A stretch of 56,037 bases of DNA from Bacillota bacterium. Lineage in GTDB: Bacteria > Bacillota > Clostridia > Peptostreptococcales > Anaerovoracaceae. The notes beneath the pieces were generated by a model. That model ran no database searches. It had not been told where the DNA came from and saw only the letters and a program-made list of their open reading frames with translations. Position numbers and translations under genes: made by a program. Each line of letters begins with the position of its first letter. Positions within the stretch are counted from its first letter, which is position 1. Location: positions 1 through 56,037 of the forward strand of contig JAHZHL010000022.1 in NCBI GenBank assembly GCA_019420305.1, in the 5' to 3' direction. Positions 1 to 7,695 of the stretch are shown here, in pieces.

Positions 1-1
1 C

Positions 2-463
2 GTAAAAAGCCTGATTCAAAATGTCAAACATTTCTTTTCCGAAAACGAACCTGTCGTGGACGAAAACGGCGTGCAGTCACTGGTTCTGACAGACTGGGAG
101 GACCTTTCCGATGGAAAAGAGATCGCAGGGACACTGTACGTGCCTTCGTATATCCCAGAGGGATATGAATTTCAGGAAGTTTCCTTTGACAGGGTGGAAA
201 CTGCAGCAGGAACAAGCTACCATTTTTTAAAAGGAAAGAAGGAGCTGTATGTAGATATCGAGGTTATCTTCGATGATATGGACGTCTATGTAAAGGGGGA
301 CTTATTTCAGTCGCCATTTTCGGAAAAGGAAATGTATTATGCGAAATACGGTGGTGGGAGCGCTGTGACCTATGCTGCAGGAGATCATAATTTTTCGGTA
401 GTGGGAGATTTGTCAAAAGAAGAAGGGGCGAGAGTAATTGAAGGCATCGTCGAACGAGAATAA
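2..463 (+). CDS. C-terminal part of a DUF4367-type protein (5' end outside window)
   Basis: The reading frame is open from base 2, so the true start lies before the window and only about 153 C-terminal residues are visible. The segment YVPSYIPEGYEF followed by beta-strand-like sequence ending in VVGDLSKEEGARVIEGI is typical of the DUF4367 domain. That domain is often the extracytoplasmic C-terminal part of anti-sigma-factor-like or hypothetical membrane proteins in Clostridia. No membrane segment is visible in this part. A GTG at 56 could be read as a start, but nothing resembling a ribosome binding site precedes it and the homology-like region extends upstream. The family call is by motif recognition; the function is unknown. 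Confidence 0.6.
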   Translation, partial: VKSLIQNVKHFFSENEPVVDENGVQSLVLTDWEDLSDGKEIAGTLYVPSYIPEGYEFQEVSFDRVETAAGTSYHFLKGKKELYVDIEVIFDDMDVYVKGDLFQSPFSEKEMYYAKYGGGSAVTYAAGDHNFSVVGDLSKEEGARVIEGIVERE

Positions 464-508
464 CAAGAACCATGGATATTGTAAAATCCAGTAGGGAGAG
501 AGTGAAAC

Positions 509-829
509 ATGAATATTTTAAACATCTCAAAAAAAATACCGAATTCTCCATTACGAATTATTCTTTTTTTAATCATGGTAGCGGGTGGAAGTATAGGTTT
601 TCGACTTCTTATGGAACATGGTTTGCTTGTCACAATCTGGGGTAAAGCATTATTTCTTATAATTCTGTTGATGATATTCTTAATTTTATTTGCAGTAGAA
701 CGTAAATATTTATTAAGAAAAACAGCGATGACCCTTACAAAAGAAGAACTGGATTTCTATTTAAAGGTGAATTTTCTAATTACATTTCTGGTATTTATTA
801 CGTTTGCTTTCATTTTGCTTCTGTTTTAA
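509..829 (+). CDS. small three-helix membrane protein
   Basis: This 106-residue protein has a good ribosome binding site (GGGAGAG) a few bases before the ATG. Three hydrophobic segments are visible at about residues 16-36, 44-62 and 86-105, separated by short basic and acidic loops. I do not recognise a family. The gene is more AT-rich than the ABC transporter gene downstream. It lies 45 bp after the DUF4367 gene on the same strand and may be cotranscribed with it. A role as a small membrane partner or immunity-type protein is possible but not supported by any motif. Confidence 0.6.
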   Translation: MNILNISKKIPNSPLRIILFLIMVAGGSIGFRLLMEHGLLVTIWGKALFLIILLMIFLILFAVERKYLLRKTAMTLTKEELDFYLKVNFLITFLVFITFAFILLLF

Positions 830-874
830 GCATGATATATGCGATAGGGCAATGTAGGAAAGTCTCCAAAGCAA

Positions 875-918
875 ATCTGCCTTTTCGGTTCCAAAAAATT
901 TGAACCGAAAAGGCAGAT
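875..918. repeat. 17-bp perfect inverted repeat with 10-nt loop
   Basis: Arms ATCTGCCTTTTCGGTTC (875-891) and its exact reverse complement (902-918) flank an A/T-rich 10-nt loop. No T-run follows on either strand, so it is not a standard intrinsic terminator. It could be a transcript-stabilising hairpin or a protein-binding site. Confidence 0.8.
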
Positions 919-1152
919 CGGATCGTCTTAATATATAGAGGGGGAAGTTTAAGAAAGGAGTGGTGCAGAAAAAAGATGAACGCAATGGGAATCGTACTTA
1001 AGTGTATTGTGTTTTGAGCTTGCTGAAAGGCGAGCAAATTTATAAAACAGCTTCCGGCTGCATGGGAATTTGTCTGATGTTTGGGTATCGGATCCTGTCT
1101 GCGCCGGGGAGCATGTGTTTCTTTGAATTTAAGTGATGTGTGTGATAGAAAT

Positions 1153-1187
1153 AAAGAGGGCGTCGTGCAAACGATTGTCCTCTTTTT
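1153..1187 (+). terminator. probable intrinsic terminator
   Basis: Stem AAAGAGG (1153-1159) pairs with CCTCTTT (1179-1185), with further partial pairing inside, and six T residues follow. It would end transcription coming from the 509-829 region before the ABC transporter promoter. Confidence 0.65.
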
Positions 1188-1275
1188 TCCGTAACAGTCG
1201 GAGAACCATTTCAATAGGAAAAAGGGAGCGTTCTTTTGTCTTTTGTGATAAAGCAGAATCTTAAGAAAAAACCGG

Positions 1276-1305
1276 TTGCCTGATCCATCCGTAAGAGTAT
1301 ACAAT
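1276..1305 (+). promoter_or_regulatory. sigma-A-type promoter for the ABC transporter
   Basis: TTGCCT (1276-1281) and TACAAT (1300-1305) are separated by 18 bp; TATACA at 1298 gives a 16-bp alternative. It lies 38 bp before the ATG at 1343, which is preceded by AAAAGGAG. Confidence 0.55.
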
Positions 1306-1342
1306 AATAATGTAGGCTTATACGGGAAAAGGAGATTTTTAC

Positions 1343-4300
1343 ATGCTTCAGATCAGGCAGATTTGTAAAGAATACCGGACAGGAGACTTAGTTCAGAAAG
1401 CGCTGGATCATGTAGACCTGAACCTGCGTGACAATGAATTTGTCGCCATTTTAGGCCCCAGCGGTTCCGGGAAAACGACGCTTTTAAATATTATCGGAGG
1501 CCTTGACCGCTATGACAGCGGCGACCTGATTATCAATGGAATTTCTACAAAAAAATATAAGGACAGGGACTGGGATTCCTATCGGAATCATACCATCGGG
1601 TTTGTGTTTCAGAGTTACAACCTGATTCCTCATCAGACGGTTCTGGCAAATGTGGAACTGGCTCTTACGATTTCGGGAATCGGGAAAACCGAGCGGCGGC
1701 AGAGGGCCAGAAAAGCCCTTGAGGAAGTGGGGCTGGGGGATCAGCTTCACAAAAAGCCCAGTCAAATGTCAGGAGGCCAGATGCAGCGGGTGGCCATCGC
1801 CAGGGCACTGGTCAACGATCCGGATATCCTGTTGGCGGATGAGCCGACGGGAGCGCTGGACAGCAGTACCAGCGTGCAGGTTATGGATCTGCTGCGGGAG
1901 GTGGCAAAAGACCGTCTGGTAGTGATGGTAACCCATAACCCGGAGCTGGCGCAGCAATACGCGACCCGTATTGTTAATCTGCGGGACGGGCAAATCCAGT
2001 CGGATTCGGATCCCTTTACTATCGAGGATTCGGATGACCAGATTCCGGAACATAAGAACATGGGGAAAGCGTCCATGTCCTTTTTTACGGCGCTGTCTTT
2101 GAGTTTTAACAACCTGCGGACCAAGAAAGCCAGGACAATTCTGACCGCTTTTGCCGGTTCTATCGGCATTATCGGAATTTCTCTTATCTTATCCCTCTCT
2201 ACAGGAGTCAACGACTATATTAAAAATGTGGAAGAAGAAACTCTTTCCCAGTACCCTTTGCAGATTCAGAGTACTGGTTTTGATCTTACCTCCATGATGA
2301 CCGCGGGCGCGGCAACAGGAGCTGGAGGCGGCGGACAGGAAAAACAAGCCGATCAGGTCAACGTCATACAGATGGTGACCGATATGTTCTCCCAAATGAA
2401 CTCCAACGATTTGGAATCTCTGAAGTCCTATCTGGACAGCGGACAGAGCAAAATCGAAAACTATACCAATGCCATTGAGTATTCTTATGATGTCACTCCG
2501 CAGATCTACAGTGAAAAAGATGACGGCAGCATCCGGCAGGTGAATCCGGATAAATCCTTTGAGTCCCTGGGATTCGGATCCTCGGAAAGCTCCAGTAGTA
2601 TGATGTCCACTATGATGGGAACGGACGTTTTTTATGAAATGCCGAAAGCTTCCGGTCTTTATGAAAGCCAGTACGATGTAAAGGCGGGGCGCTGGCCGCA
2701 GAATTATAATGAATGCGTGCTTGTGCTTACTGCCAACGGAAGCATCAGTGATTTCCTTTTGTATACGCTGGGACTGCGGGATTCCGTGGAACTGGAGAAA
2801 ATGATCCAGCAGTTTATCGATGAAGAAGAAATTGACACCCCGGGGGATATGGGGTCTTACTCCTATGATGATATTCTGGGAATCACCTTCAAGCTGGTGC
2901 ACAGTAAAGATTATTACCAGTACGACGGACAATACGGGATCTGGCGGGATAAATCGGATAATGAAGCTTATATAAAAAATCTGGTCAAAGAAGGTGAAGA
3001 CCTGAAAATTGTAGGCATCGTACAACCTTCCGAGGACGCCAACGGTACTCTTCTGAGTACGGGGATCGCCTATCCGGCATCCCTCACAGAACATATAATC
3101 GAGGTGGCCGCGGACAGTAAAATTGTAAAGGCGCAGCTGGCGGATCGGAATACCAACGTTTTCACCGGAAAAGCCTTTGGCAAGGATGACAATGAAAATG
3201 ATTTTGATATGCAGTCGCTGTTTGCGGTAGATGAAAAAGCATTGCAGGAGGCGTTTTCTTTTGATGAGAACGCGCTGAAAAAGGGACTCGACGGAGCTTC
3301 TGGAGGATTTGATCCGGAGGAACTGAGCAAATCTCTGGATCTGTCAGAACTGATGGATATGGATGAACTTTCAAAGTCTCTTTCTAAAATAGAGGCGCCG
3401 GACATGAGCGAACTGTCAGAAACGATTCAAATTGACGGAGCCGATAAAGCGGTGCAGGATATGGTCTCCAGCCTGTTAGAAGGCTATCAGCAGTATCTGG
3501 CGGGAAACTCCCAGAACGACTATTCCCAGCTGGGAGAATCATTTCAGGAGTATCTGCGAACCGAAGACGCGCAGAAGATTCTAAACCAATGGGCAGAGGA
3601 TGTATTTAAGAATAACCCGGATGGGGAAGCGACACAGGAACAGCTTGACCAGCTTTCGGAAAAACTGATGGAAGGTTATCAGGCATACGCCGGAGAACAT
3701 GCCAAGCCGGATCCCGGACAGATGGAAAGTTCCTTCCTTGCTTACCTGCAGACCGAAGACGCGCAGAAGCGAATTACTCAGGGAATTTCCGATATGGTGG
3801 ATGATGAGGAATTGCAGACACAGATTTCCGGAGCGGTTACAACGTATATGGAGCAAATGATGTCCTCCTATTCCGGAACAGTACAGAAGGCGTTGGAAAA
3901 GCAGATAACTTCCGCTATGAAAAAGCTTGTAAATCAGATCAGCGGCCAGATGGAAAACTCTATGCGGACTATGGCCACACAGCTTGGGCAAAATATCCAG
4001 GAAGCGATAAAAGTGGATCCGCAGGCCTTTGTCAATGCCTTCAGCATGAACATGAATGCTGAGGAATTGGAGGAACTTTTCGCTTCTATGAATTCCGCGC
4101 AGAGCGCAAGCTATGAAAACAACCTGAAGACCCTGGGGTACGCGGATTTTGGCACGCCGAGCGGCATTGACATTTATCCGATTGACTTTGAAAGCAAAGA
4201 GCAGGTTGTAAAGATCTTAGATGATTATAATGAGCGGATGGAAGACGCGGGAAAAGAGGAACAGGTTATCACCTATACGGATGTGGTAGGAGCGCTGATG

Positions 4301-4732
4301 TCTTCGGTTACGGATATTATCGATACCATCAGCTATGTGCTGATTGCGTTTGTCGCGATTTCTCTGATTGTTTCATCGATTATGATTGGGGTCATCACCT
4401 ATATCAGCGTTCTGGAACGGAAGAAAGAAATTGGTATTCTCCGGGCTATCGGAGCGTCCAAAGGAAATATCTCACAGGTGTTTAACGCGGAGACCTTTAT
4501 TATCGGACTGACGGCAGGTCTGATTGGTATCGGACTTACTTTGTTGATTCTGATTCCTGGTAATATGGTGATTCATCATATTGCGGATAGTAATGAGATC
4601 AATGCGGTTCTGCCCGCCGGAGCGGCAGGGATTCTGATTCTTCTCAGCGTACTGCTGACTTTGATTGGCGGTCTGATTCCATCAAGAAAAGCGGCTAAAA
4701 GCGATCCGGTGGCGGCGCTGCGGACAGAATAA
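1343..4732 (+). CDS. fused ABC transporter ATPase-permease, MacB/FtsX type
   Basis: This 1129-residue protein joins an ABC ATPase to an FtsX-type permease on one chain. In the ATPase part (about 1-225) the Walker A is GPSGSGKTT near residue 38, the signature is MSGGQMQR near 142 and the Walker B is ILLADEPTGALDS. A first membrane helix lies near residues 265-285. An unusually long extracytoplasmic region of roughly 700 residues follows, and three membrane helices with FtsX-like sequence (ERKKEIGILRAIGAS) form the C-terminus. The long loop is rich in Gln, Glu, Ser and Met, looks partly coiled-coil and contains an internal duplication around EYLRTEDAQK and AYLQTEDAQK. Such MacB-like systems act as mechanotransmitters or peptide/lipid exporters. 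The substrate cannot be read from the sequence. It has its own promoter, and the next gene starts 13 bp downstream. Confidence 0.9.
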   Translation: MLQIRQICKEYRTGDLVQKALDHVDLNLRDNEFVAILGPSGSGKTTLLNIIGGLDRYDSGDLIINGISTKKYKDRDWDSYRNHTIGFVFQSYNLIPHQTVLANVELALTISGIGKTERRQRARKALEEVGLGDQLHKKPSQMSGGQMQRVAIARALVNDPDILLADEPTGALDSSTSVQVMDLLREVAKDRLVVMVTHNPELAQQYATRIVNLRDGQIQSDSDPFTIEDSDDQIPEHKNMGKASMSFFTALSLSFNNLRTKKARTILTAFAGSIGIIGISLILSLSTGVNDYIKNVEEETLSQYPLQIQSTGFDLTSMMTAGAATGAGGGGQEKQADQVNVIQMVTDMFSQMNSNDLESLKSYLDSGQSKIENYTNAIEYSYDVTPQIYSEKDDGSIRQVNPDKSFESLGFGSSESSSSMMSTMMGTDVFYEMPKASGLYESQYDVKAGRWPQNYNECVLVLTANGSISDFLLYTLGLRDSVELEKMIQQFIDEEEIDTPGDMGSYSYDDILGITFKLVHSKDYYQYDGQYGIWRDKSDNEAYIKNLVKEGEDLKIVGIVQPSEDANGTLLSTGIAYPASLTEHIIEVAADSKIVKAQLADRNTNVFTGKAFGKDDNENDFDMQSLFAVDEKALQEAFSFDENALKKGLDGASGGFDPEELSKSLDLSELMDMDELSKSLSKIEAPDMSELSETIQIDGADKAVQDMVSSLLEGYQQYLAGNSQNDYSQLGESFQEYLRTEDAQKILNQWAEDVFKNNPDGEATQEQLDQLSEKLMEGYQAYAGEHAKPDPGQMESSFLAYLQTEDAQKRITQGISDMVDDEELQTQISGAVTTYMEQMMSSYSGTVQKALEKQITSAMKKLVNQISGQMENSMRTMATQLGQNIQEAIKVDPQAFVNAFSMNMNAEELEELFASMNSAQSASYENNLKTLGYADFGTPSGIDIYPIDFESKEQVVKILDDYNERMEDAGKEEQVITYTDVVGALMSSVTDIIDTISYVLIAFVAISLIVSSIMIGVITYISVLERKKEIGILRAIGASKGNISQVFNAETFIIGLTAGLIGIGLTLLILIPGNMVIHHIADSNEINAVLPAGAAGILILLSVLLTLIGGLIPSRKAAKSDPVAALRTE

Positions 4733-4745
4733 GCAGGTAAAAAAG

Positions 4746-5306
4746 ATGTTAAAATCAAAGCAGGAAATGCGTAATAGCGTAAAAAAAGAGGCAGCGCAAT
4801 TAACAGAAGCTTACTGTAAAGACGCGGATGAGATGATTTTTAGAAATATCCGGGCACTGCCGGAATATCAGAGGGCGGACACGGTGTTCTGCTACGTGGG
4901 AACGAAAACCGAAATCAATACGATGCCGATTTTAAAAGACATTTTAGAAAATGGAAAGATTTTAGGTGTTCCTAAATGCGTGGCCAAAGGGATTATGGAA
5001 GTGTTCCGGGTTGAAAGCCTGGAGCAGTTAAAAGAAGGCGCGTATGGAATTCTGGAGCCGAAAGAAGAATGCGGCCGGATTTTGCCCGAACAGATCGATC
5101 TGGCACTGGTTCCATGTCTGTGTTGTACGAAAGATGGGAAACGGCTGGGATACGGAGGCGGTTACTACGACCGGTACCTGGAAAAAAAGGACTTTACAAA
5201 AGTGGTTTTGTGTAGAGAAAAGTTGATGAAAGAGTTCATCCCCACTGATCGCCATGATGTAGAAATGGATCTGGTCATTTCGGAAAGGGGAGTATGTGAA
5301 AAATAA
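4746..5306 (+). CDS. 5-formyltetrahydrofolate cyclo-ligase
   Basis: At 186 residues this is the usual size for the family. The enzyme converts 5-formyl-THF to 5,10-methenyl-THF with ATP, returning a storage and inhibitory folate to the one-carbon pool. The diagnostic C-terminal motif GYGGGYYDRYL and the preceding LALVPCLCC segment are present, as is the N-terminal basic R-x-x-V-K-K region that helps bind substrate. The start is the ATG 13 bp after the ABC transporter stop, preceded by AGGTAAAAAAG. It is probably cotranscribed with that gene. It ends 70 bp from the stop of a convergent gene, and a short hairpin without a T-run lies between them at 5337-5355. Confidence 0.92.
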   Translation: MLKSKQEMRNSVKKEAAQLTEAYCKDADEMIFRNIRALPEYQRADTVFCYVGTKTEINTMPILKDILENGKILGVPKCVAKGIMEVFRVESLEQLKEGAYGILEPKEECGRILPEQIDLALVPCLCCTKDGKRLGYGGGYYDRYLEKKDFTKVVLCREKLMKEFIPTDRHDVEMDLVISERGVCEK

Positions 5307-5376
5307 GATCCGGAATGAAAGCGCAAAGATGCCGGACTGCCGCATTTGGCGGCAGCCTGGTATTCTCTGCTCTTTT

Positions 5377-6435
5377 CTATCTTCTGTGTCTGGGCTCCGG
5401 TCTCGGCGGCGTACATTCATTTCCGCATCCGCAACCGCAGTCCGCAGGACCGTTTCCTCCGGAAGCCGGATTCCCGCCGCTTCCATTTCGGGGTTCACAG
5501 CACGGGTCGCATGGATCGCAGGAATCCGGACAGTTTTCCGCGGTATCTGCTTCGCCAATCCGGTTCGGGAACAGAGCCGGGAAGGTTGTGCAGATGGGGT
5601 TGGACTGAGTCGGAATTTCCGCGAAGCCTGTAGAAAGCGCGCAGAGCTGTACAGGAACAACGACTTTCTTTTCCGCGCTTACGCACAGGGCGATGATCAG
5701 GTTTCCGCAGACTTCTCCGTCCGGACCGACGCTGAGATCTCTGCCGCAGTTATTTGTCGCGAGGCGGGCCTCACAGGCGACATTGGTAAACTCCGTGAAT
5801 CTCGGCAGGAACGCGGTGTCGATTGCGCTCGGCATGCAGATTTCAAAGAAGTTGGTGAGAACCAGAGGATGAGAAGACGTCGCCACATTTACCTCAGCGC
5901 ATACGGTACATACACTTTCATTATTGCATCTGTCACACAGCAGCAGGTCGATGTAGACCAGAACATTTCCGGTAATACTTACATTCTGGGTGCCGAAGAT
6001 GGGGGTGCCCATACATTTATCATCACATTCTTTGGTATCCGCGTAAAGAATTTTTTCGGAAAGGGTTCCGTCCGGACCTACAACTTCCAGTGGATTTCCC
6101 TGGCCGTTCTGCAGGAAGGTCGCTCCGGAAATGCTGGTATTCACATCCAGATTCAAATTTCTGGGATCATCTACATTGCATGGATTAAAGAACCTCTTAC
6201 AGCGAATATCTACAACCCGGCTGATGGTGCTCCCGCAGGGAATATTAGGCGAGAACATCTGTCCCTGCACCGTTTTCATTCCCTGAAGGTTAAACAGCAC
6301 AGCATCATAGACGCTCTGCACATAAATCGGCGTACTTACAACATCTTCAAGCTTACCGCTGAATTTGCAAAGATTGCCGGCGTTGCAGCAATTCTCATAG
6401 AGGTCCGGCGCCGGTCGATTGCCAAAACAACTCAT
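5377..6435 (-). CDS. cysteine-rich protein, probable spore coat/exosporium component
   Basis: This is a 352-residue protein without a signal peptide or membrane segment. Cysteines are spread along the chain and dense at the end (CDPCDPCCEP, CGCGCGNEC), followed by a Pro/Arg-rich tail. I do not recognise a named family. The middle looks like beta-rich repeats (NVSITGNVLVYIDLLLC, NLIIALCVSAEKKVVVPVQLC). The start has a strong site, AAGGAGGTAACACG just before the ATG. About 80 bp upstream is a sequence matching the sigma-K consensus, which places expression in the mother cell late in sporulation. Cys-rich content plus sigma-K control suggests a cross-linked coat or exosporium protein, in the manner of clostridial CsxA or CdeC; that analogy is inference, with no homology shown. 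The long open frame on the opposite strand is rejected. Confidence 0.75.
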   Translation of the reverse strand: MSCFGNRPAPDLYENCCNAGNLCKFSGKLEDVVSTPIYVQSVYDAVLFNLQGMKTVQGQMFSPNIPCGSTISRVVDIRCKRFFNPCNVDDPRNLNLDVNTSISGATFLQNGQGNPLEVVGPDGTLSEKILYADTKECDDKCMGTPIFGTQNVSITGNVLVYIDLLLCDRCNNESVCTVCAEVNVATSSHPLVLTNFFEICMPSAIDTAFLPRFTEFTNVACEARLATNNCGRDLSVGPDGEVCGNLIIALCVSAEKKVVVPVQLCALSTGFAEIPTQSNPICTTFPALFPNRIGEADTAENCPDSCDPCDPCCEPRNGSGGNPASGGNGPADCGCGCGNECTPPRPEPRHRR

Positions 6436-6515
6436 ATCGTGTTACCTCCTTAAATATACCGCAGATTGTGCTGCGGCGCATATCGCAATTTTTATTGCAA
6501 TTAACGATTCTTGGA

Positions 6516-6544
6516 TAGTATATGAAACTTGTGAAATTTGTGTT
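6516..6544 (-). promoter_or_regulatory. sigma-K-type promoter for the Cys-rich gene
   Basis: On the minus strand AACA (6541-6544), a 16-bp spacer and CATATACTA (6516-6524) match the Bacillus sigma-K consensus mACm-N16-CATAnnnTA at every specified position. Transcription would begin near 6508, giving a leader of about 70 nt with the AAGGAGG site at its end. Confidence 0.7.
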
Positions 6545-6570
6545 ACAACAGGGAAAAGTTGTGGTATAAT
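6542..6570 (+). promoter_or_regulatory. sigma-A promoter for the BI-1 family gene, overlapping the divergent sigma-K promoter
   Basis: GTTACA (6542-6547), a 17-bp spacer and TATAAT (6565-6570). The -35 box shares its first bases with the -35 element of the sigma-K promoter on the other strand. Confidence 0.65.
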
Positions 6571-6634
6571 AAAACACTATTATCGTAAGAACCGCGCGGA
6601 TTTGACCGTGGCGGGAAGGGAAAGGAGATTAGCG

Positions 6635-7303
6635 ATGGCAGGAAATCTTACACAAAATAAACAGATGCGATTTGAAAATCCGGCCGGCAGTCGGCAGATC
6701 AGCGAGCGGGCCTATAATCTGATTATCGGAGGAACGCTGCTTTATGGATTTGCGGTAAATGCTTTTATGATACAAGTGTTCGAAGGCGCGTTTGACAACA
6801 TGAACCAATGGGGACTGCTCATTGGATATATTGTCTGCATTATCATAGGGGCAGTCCTTACGAGGAGCCAGAGCGGATTTATAAGCTTCGTGGGCTATAA
6901 CTTTATTGTTGTGCCGCTTGGGGTCATGCTGACGATACTGCTGCCTTATTACGGATCGGAACGGGTCTTTGACGCGGTAGTGATTACCGGTATTATTACA
7001 TTACTTATGATGATCGCCGCGGGGGCGTTTCCTCATATCTTTCTTAAGATGGGAAGGGCATTGTTCTTTACCCTCATTGCGGTTTTTGTTGTGGAGTTGT
7101 TTTGCGTTTTTGTAATGGGCCGGGATTTCGCGGTTATTGATTATGTGGTGGTGCTGCTGTTTTCCGGCTACATCGGCTACGATTGGGCCAGGGCGAACGT
7201 TTATCCGCGTACAGTAAATAATGCGATTGACAGCGCTGTAGATTTGTATATGGATATTATTAATATCTTTATCCGGATTCTGTCGATTCTCAATCGGCAG
7301 TAA
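6635..7303 (+). CDS. Bax inhibitor-1 / YccA family membrane protein
   Basis: This is a 222-residue integral membrane protein with seven hydrophobic segments. It ends in the characteristic sequence GYDWARANVYPRTVNNAI followed by SAVDLYMDIINIF, which resembles the last helix and pore region of BI-1 (TMBIM) proteins such as YccA and BsYetJ, where conserved Asp residues gate ion flux. The start is the ATG at 6635 because AAAGGAG sits 6 bp before it; an open frame extends further upstream but has no initiation signal. A sigma-A promoter lies at 6542-6570. Bacterial members are linked to Ca2+ leak or to modulation of membrane proteases such as FtsH. Which role applies here is unknown. Confidence 0.85.
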   Translation: MAGNLTQNKQMRFENPAGSRQISERAYNLIIGGTLLYGFAVNAFMIQVFEGAFDNMNQWGLLIGYIVCIIIGAVLTRSQSGFISFVGYNFIVVPLGVMLTILLPYYGSERVFDAVVITGIITLLMMIAAGAFPHIFLKMGRALFFTLIAVFVVELFCVFVMGRDFAVIDYVVVLLFSGYIGYDWARANVYPRTVNNAIDSAVDLYMDIINIFIRILSILNRQ

Positions 7304-7331
7304 AAGGCAGCGGCGGCTTGTATAGGAAAGG

Positions 7332-7360
7332 ATGACACAAAGAGGCCTTTGTGTTACAAT
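7332..7360 (+). promoter_or_regulatory. sigma-A promoter with a 20-bp palindrome filling the spacer
   Basis: ATGACA (7332-7337) and TACAAT (7355-7360) are 17 bp apart. The arms ACACAAAG (7335-7342) and CTTTGTGT (7347-7354) form a palindrome around a 4-bp centre. It covers the end of the -35 box and the whole spacer, the position expected for a repressor operator. Confidence 0.65.
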
Positions 7361-7397
7361 ATCGGTTAGAGATTGGAGAAAAAAGGACGCAGTCAGA

Positions 7398-7685
7398 ATG
7401 AACAAAAAAGAAACATCCAAAACAGAAGAACGCCTTCCGGATGAAGTGTTCCGGGAGGACTCGCGAAAAGAGGAAGAGGAGAGACAAGGCGTGGCGAAAA
7501 GAGCCAGCCTTGCTGTTTTTATACTGGTGGTACTGCTCTTCGCGGCAGTCATGTTTATAACATATTTTTTTGAATTTAAGTTTGGGAAGACTGCGGGAAC
7601 CATCGCTCTGATTGCAGTCGCTCTTCTGATCGCGGGATACCTTTATAAAAACGAGCTGATGGAAAAAATAAAGAGAAAAAAATAG
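7398..7685 (+). CDS. small membrane protein with charged N-terminus
   Basis: This 95-residue protein starts at the ATG at 7398, preceded by AAAGGA at 11 bp. The first 35 residues are highly charged (Lys/Glu/Arg). Two hydrophobic segments follow (about residues 36-57 and 64-81), then a short basic tail (KIKRKK). No family is recognised. It lies directly before the M16 peptidase gene with an 10-bp gap and is probably cotranscribed with it, from a promoter carrying a palindromic operator-like site. An upstream in-frame start at 7332 lies inside the promoter and is rejected. Confidence 0.65.
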   Translation: MNKKETSKTEERLPDEVFREDSRKEEEERQGVAKRASLAVFILVVLLFAAVMFITYFFEFKFGKTAGTIALIAVALLIAGYLYKNELMEKIKRKK

Positions 7686-7695
7686 GGTGGAAAAA

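Larger units (their letters stand above)
830..1342 (+). other. 513-bp stretch without a convincing gene
   Basis: No protein gene is supported here. The stretch holds a long perfect inverted repeat (875-918), a terminator-like hairpin (1153-1187) and a promoter for the downstream ABC gene (1276-1305). An AAGGAG at 955-960 precedes a 13-codon open frame at 976-1017 (ATG to TGA). That frame is too short to call and could be the remnant of a lost gene. Confidence 0.5.

Noticed and set aside
2189..3094. A 301-codon frame antisense to the ABC transporter
   Set aside because: Lies inside a well-supported gene, without a ribosome binding site or promoter.
5296..6453. A 385-codon open frame on the plus strand opposite the Cys-rich gene
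   Set aside because: No initiation signal, composition unlike a real protein, and the minus-strand gene has a strong ribosome binding site, a sigma-K promoter and ordered cysteines.
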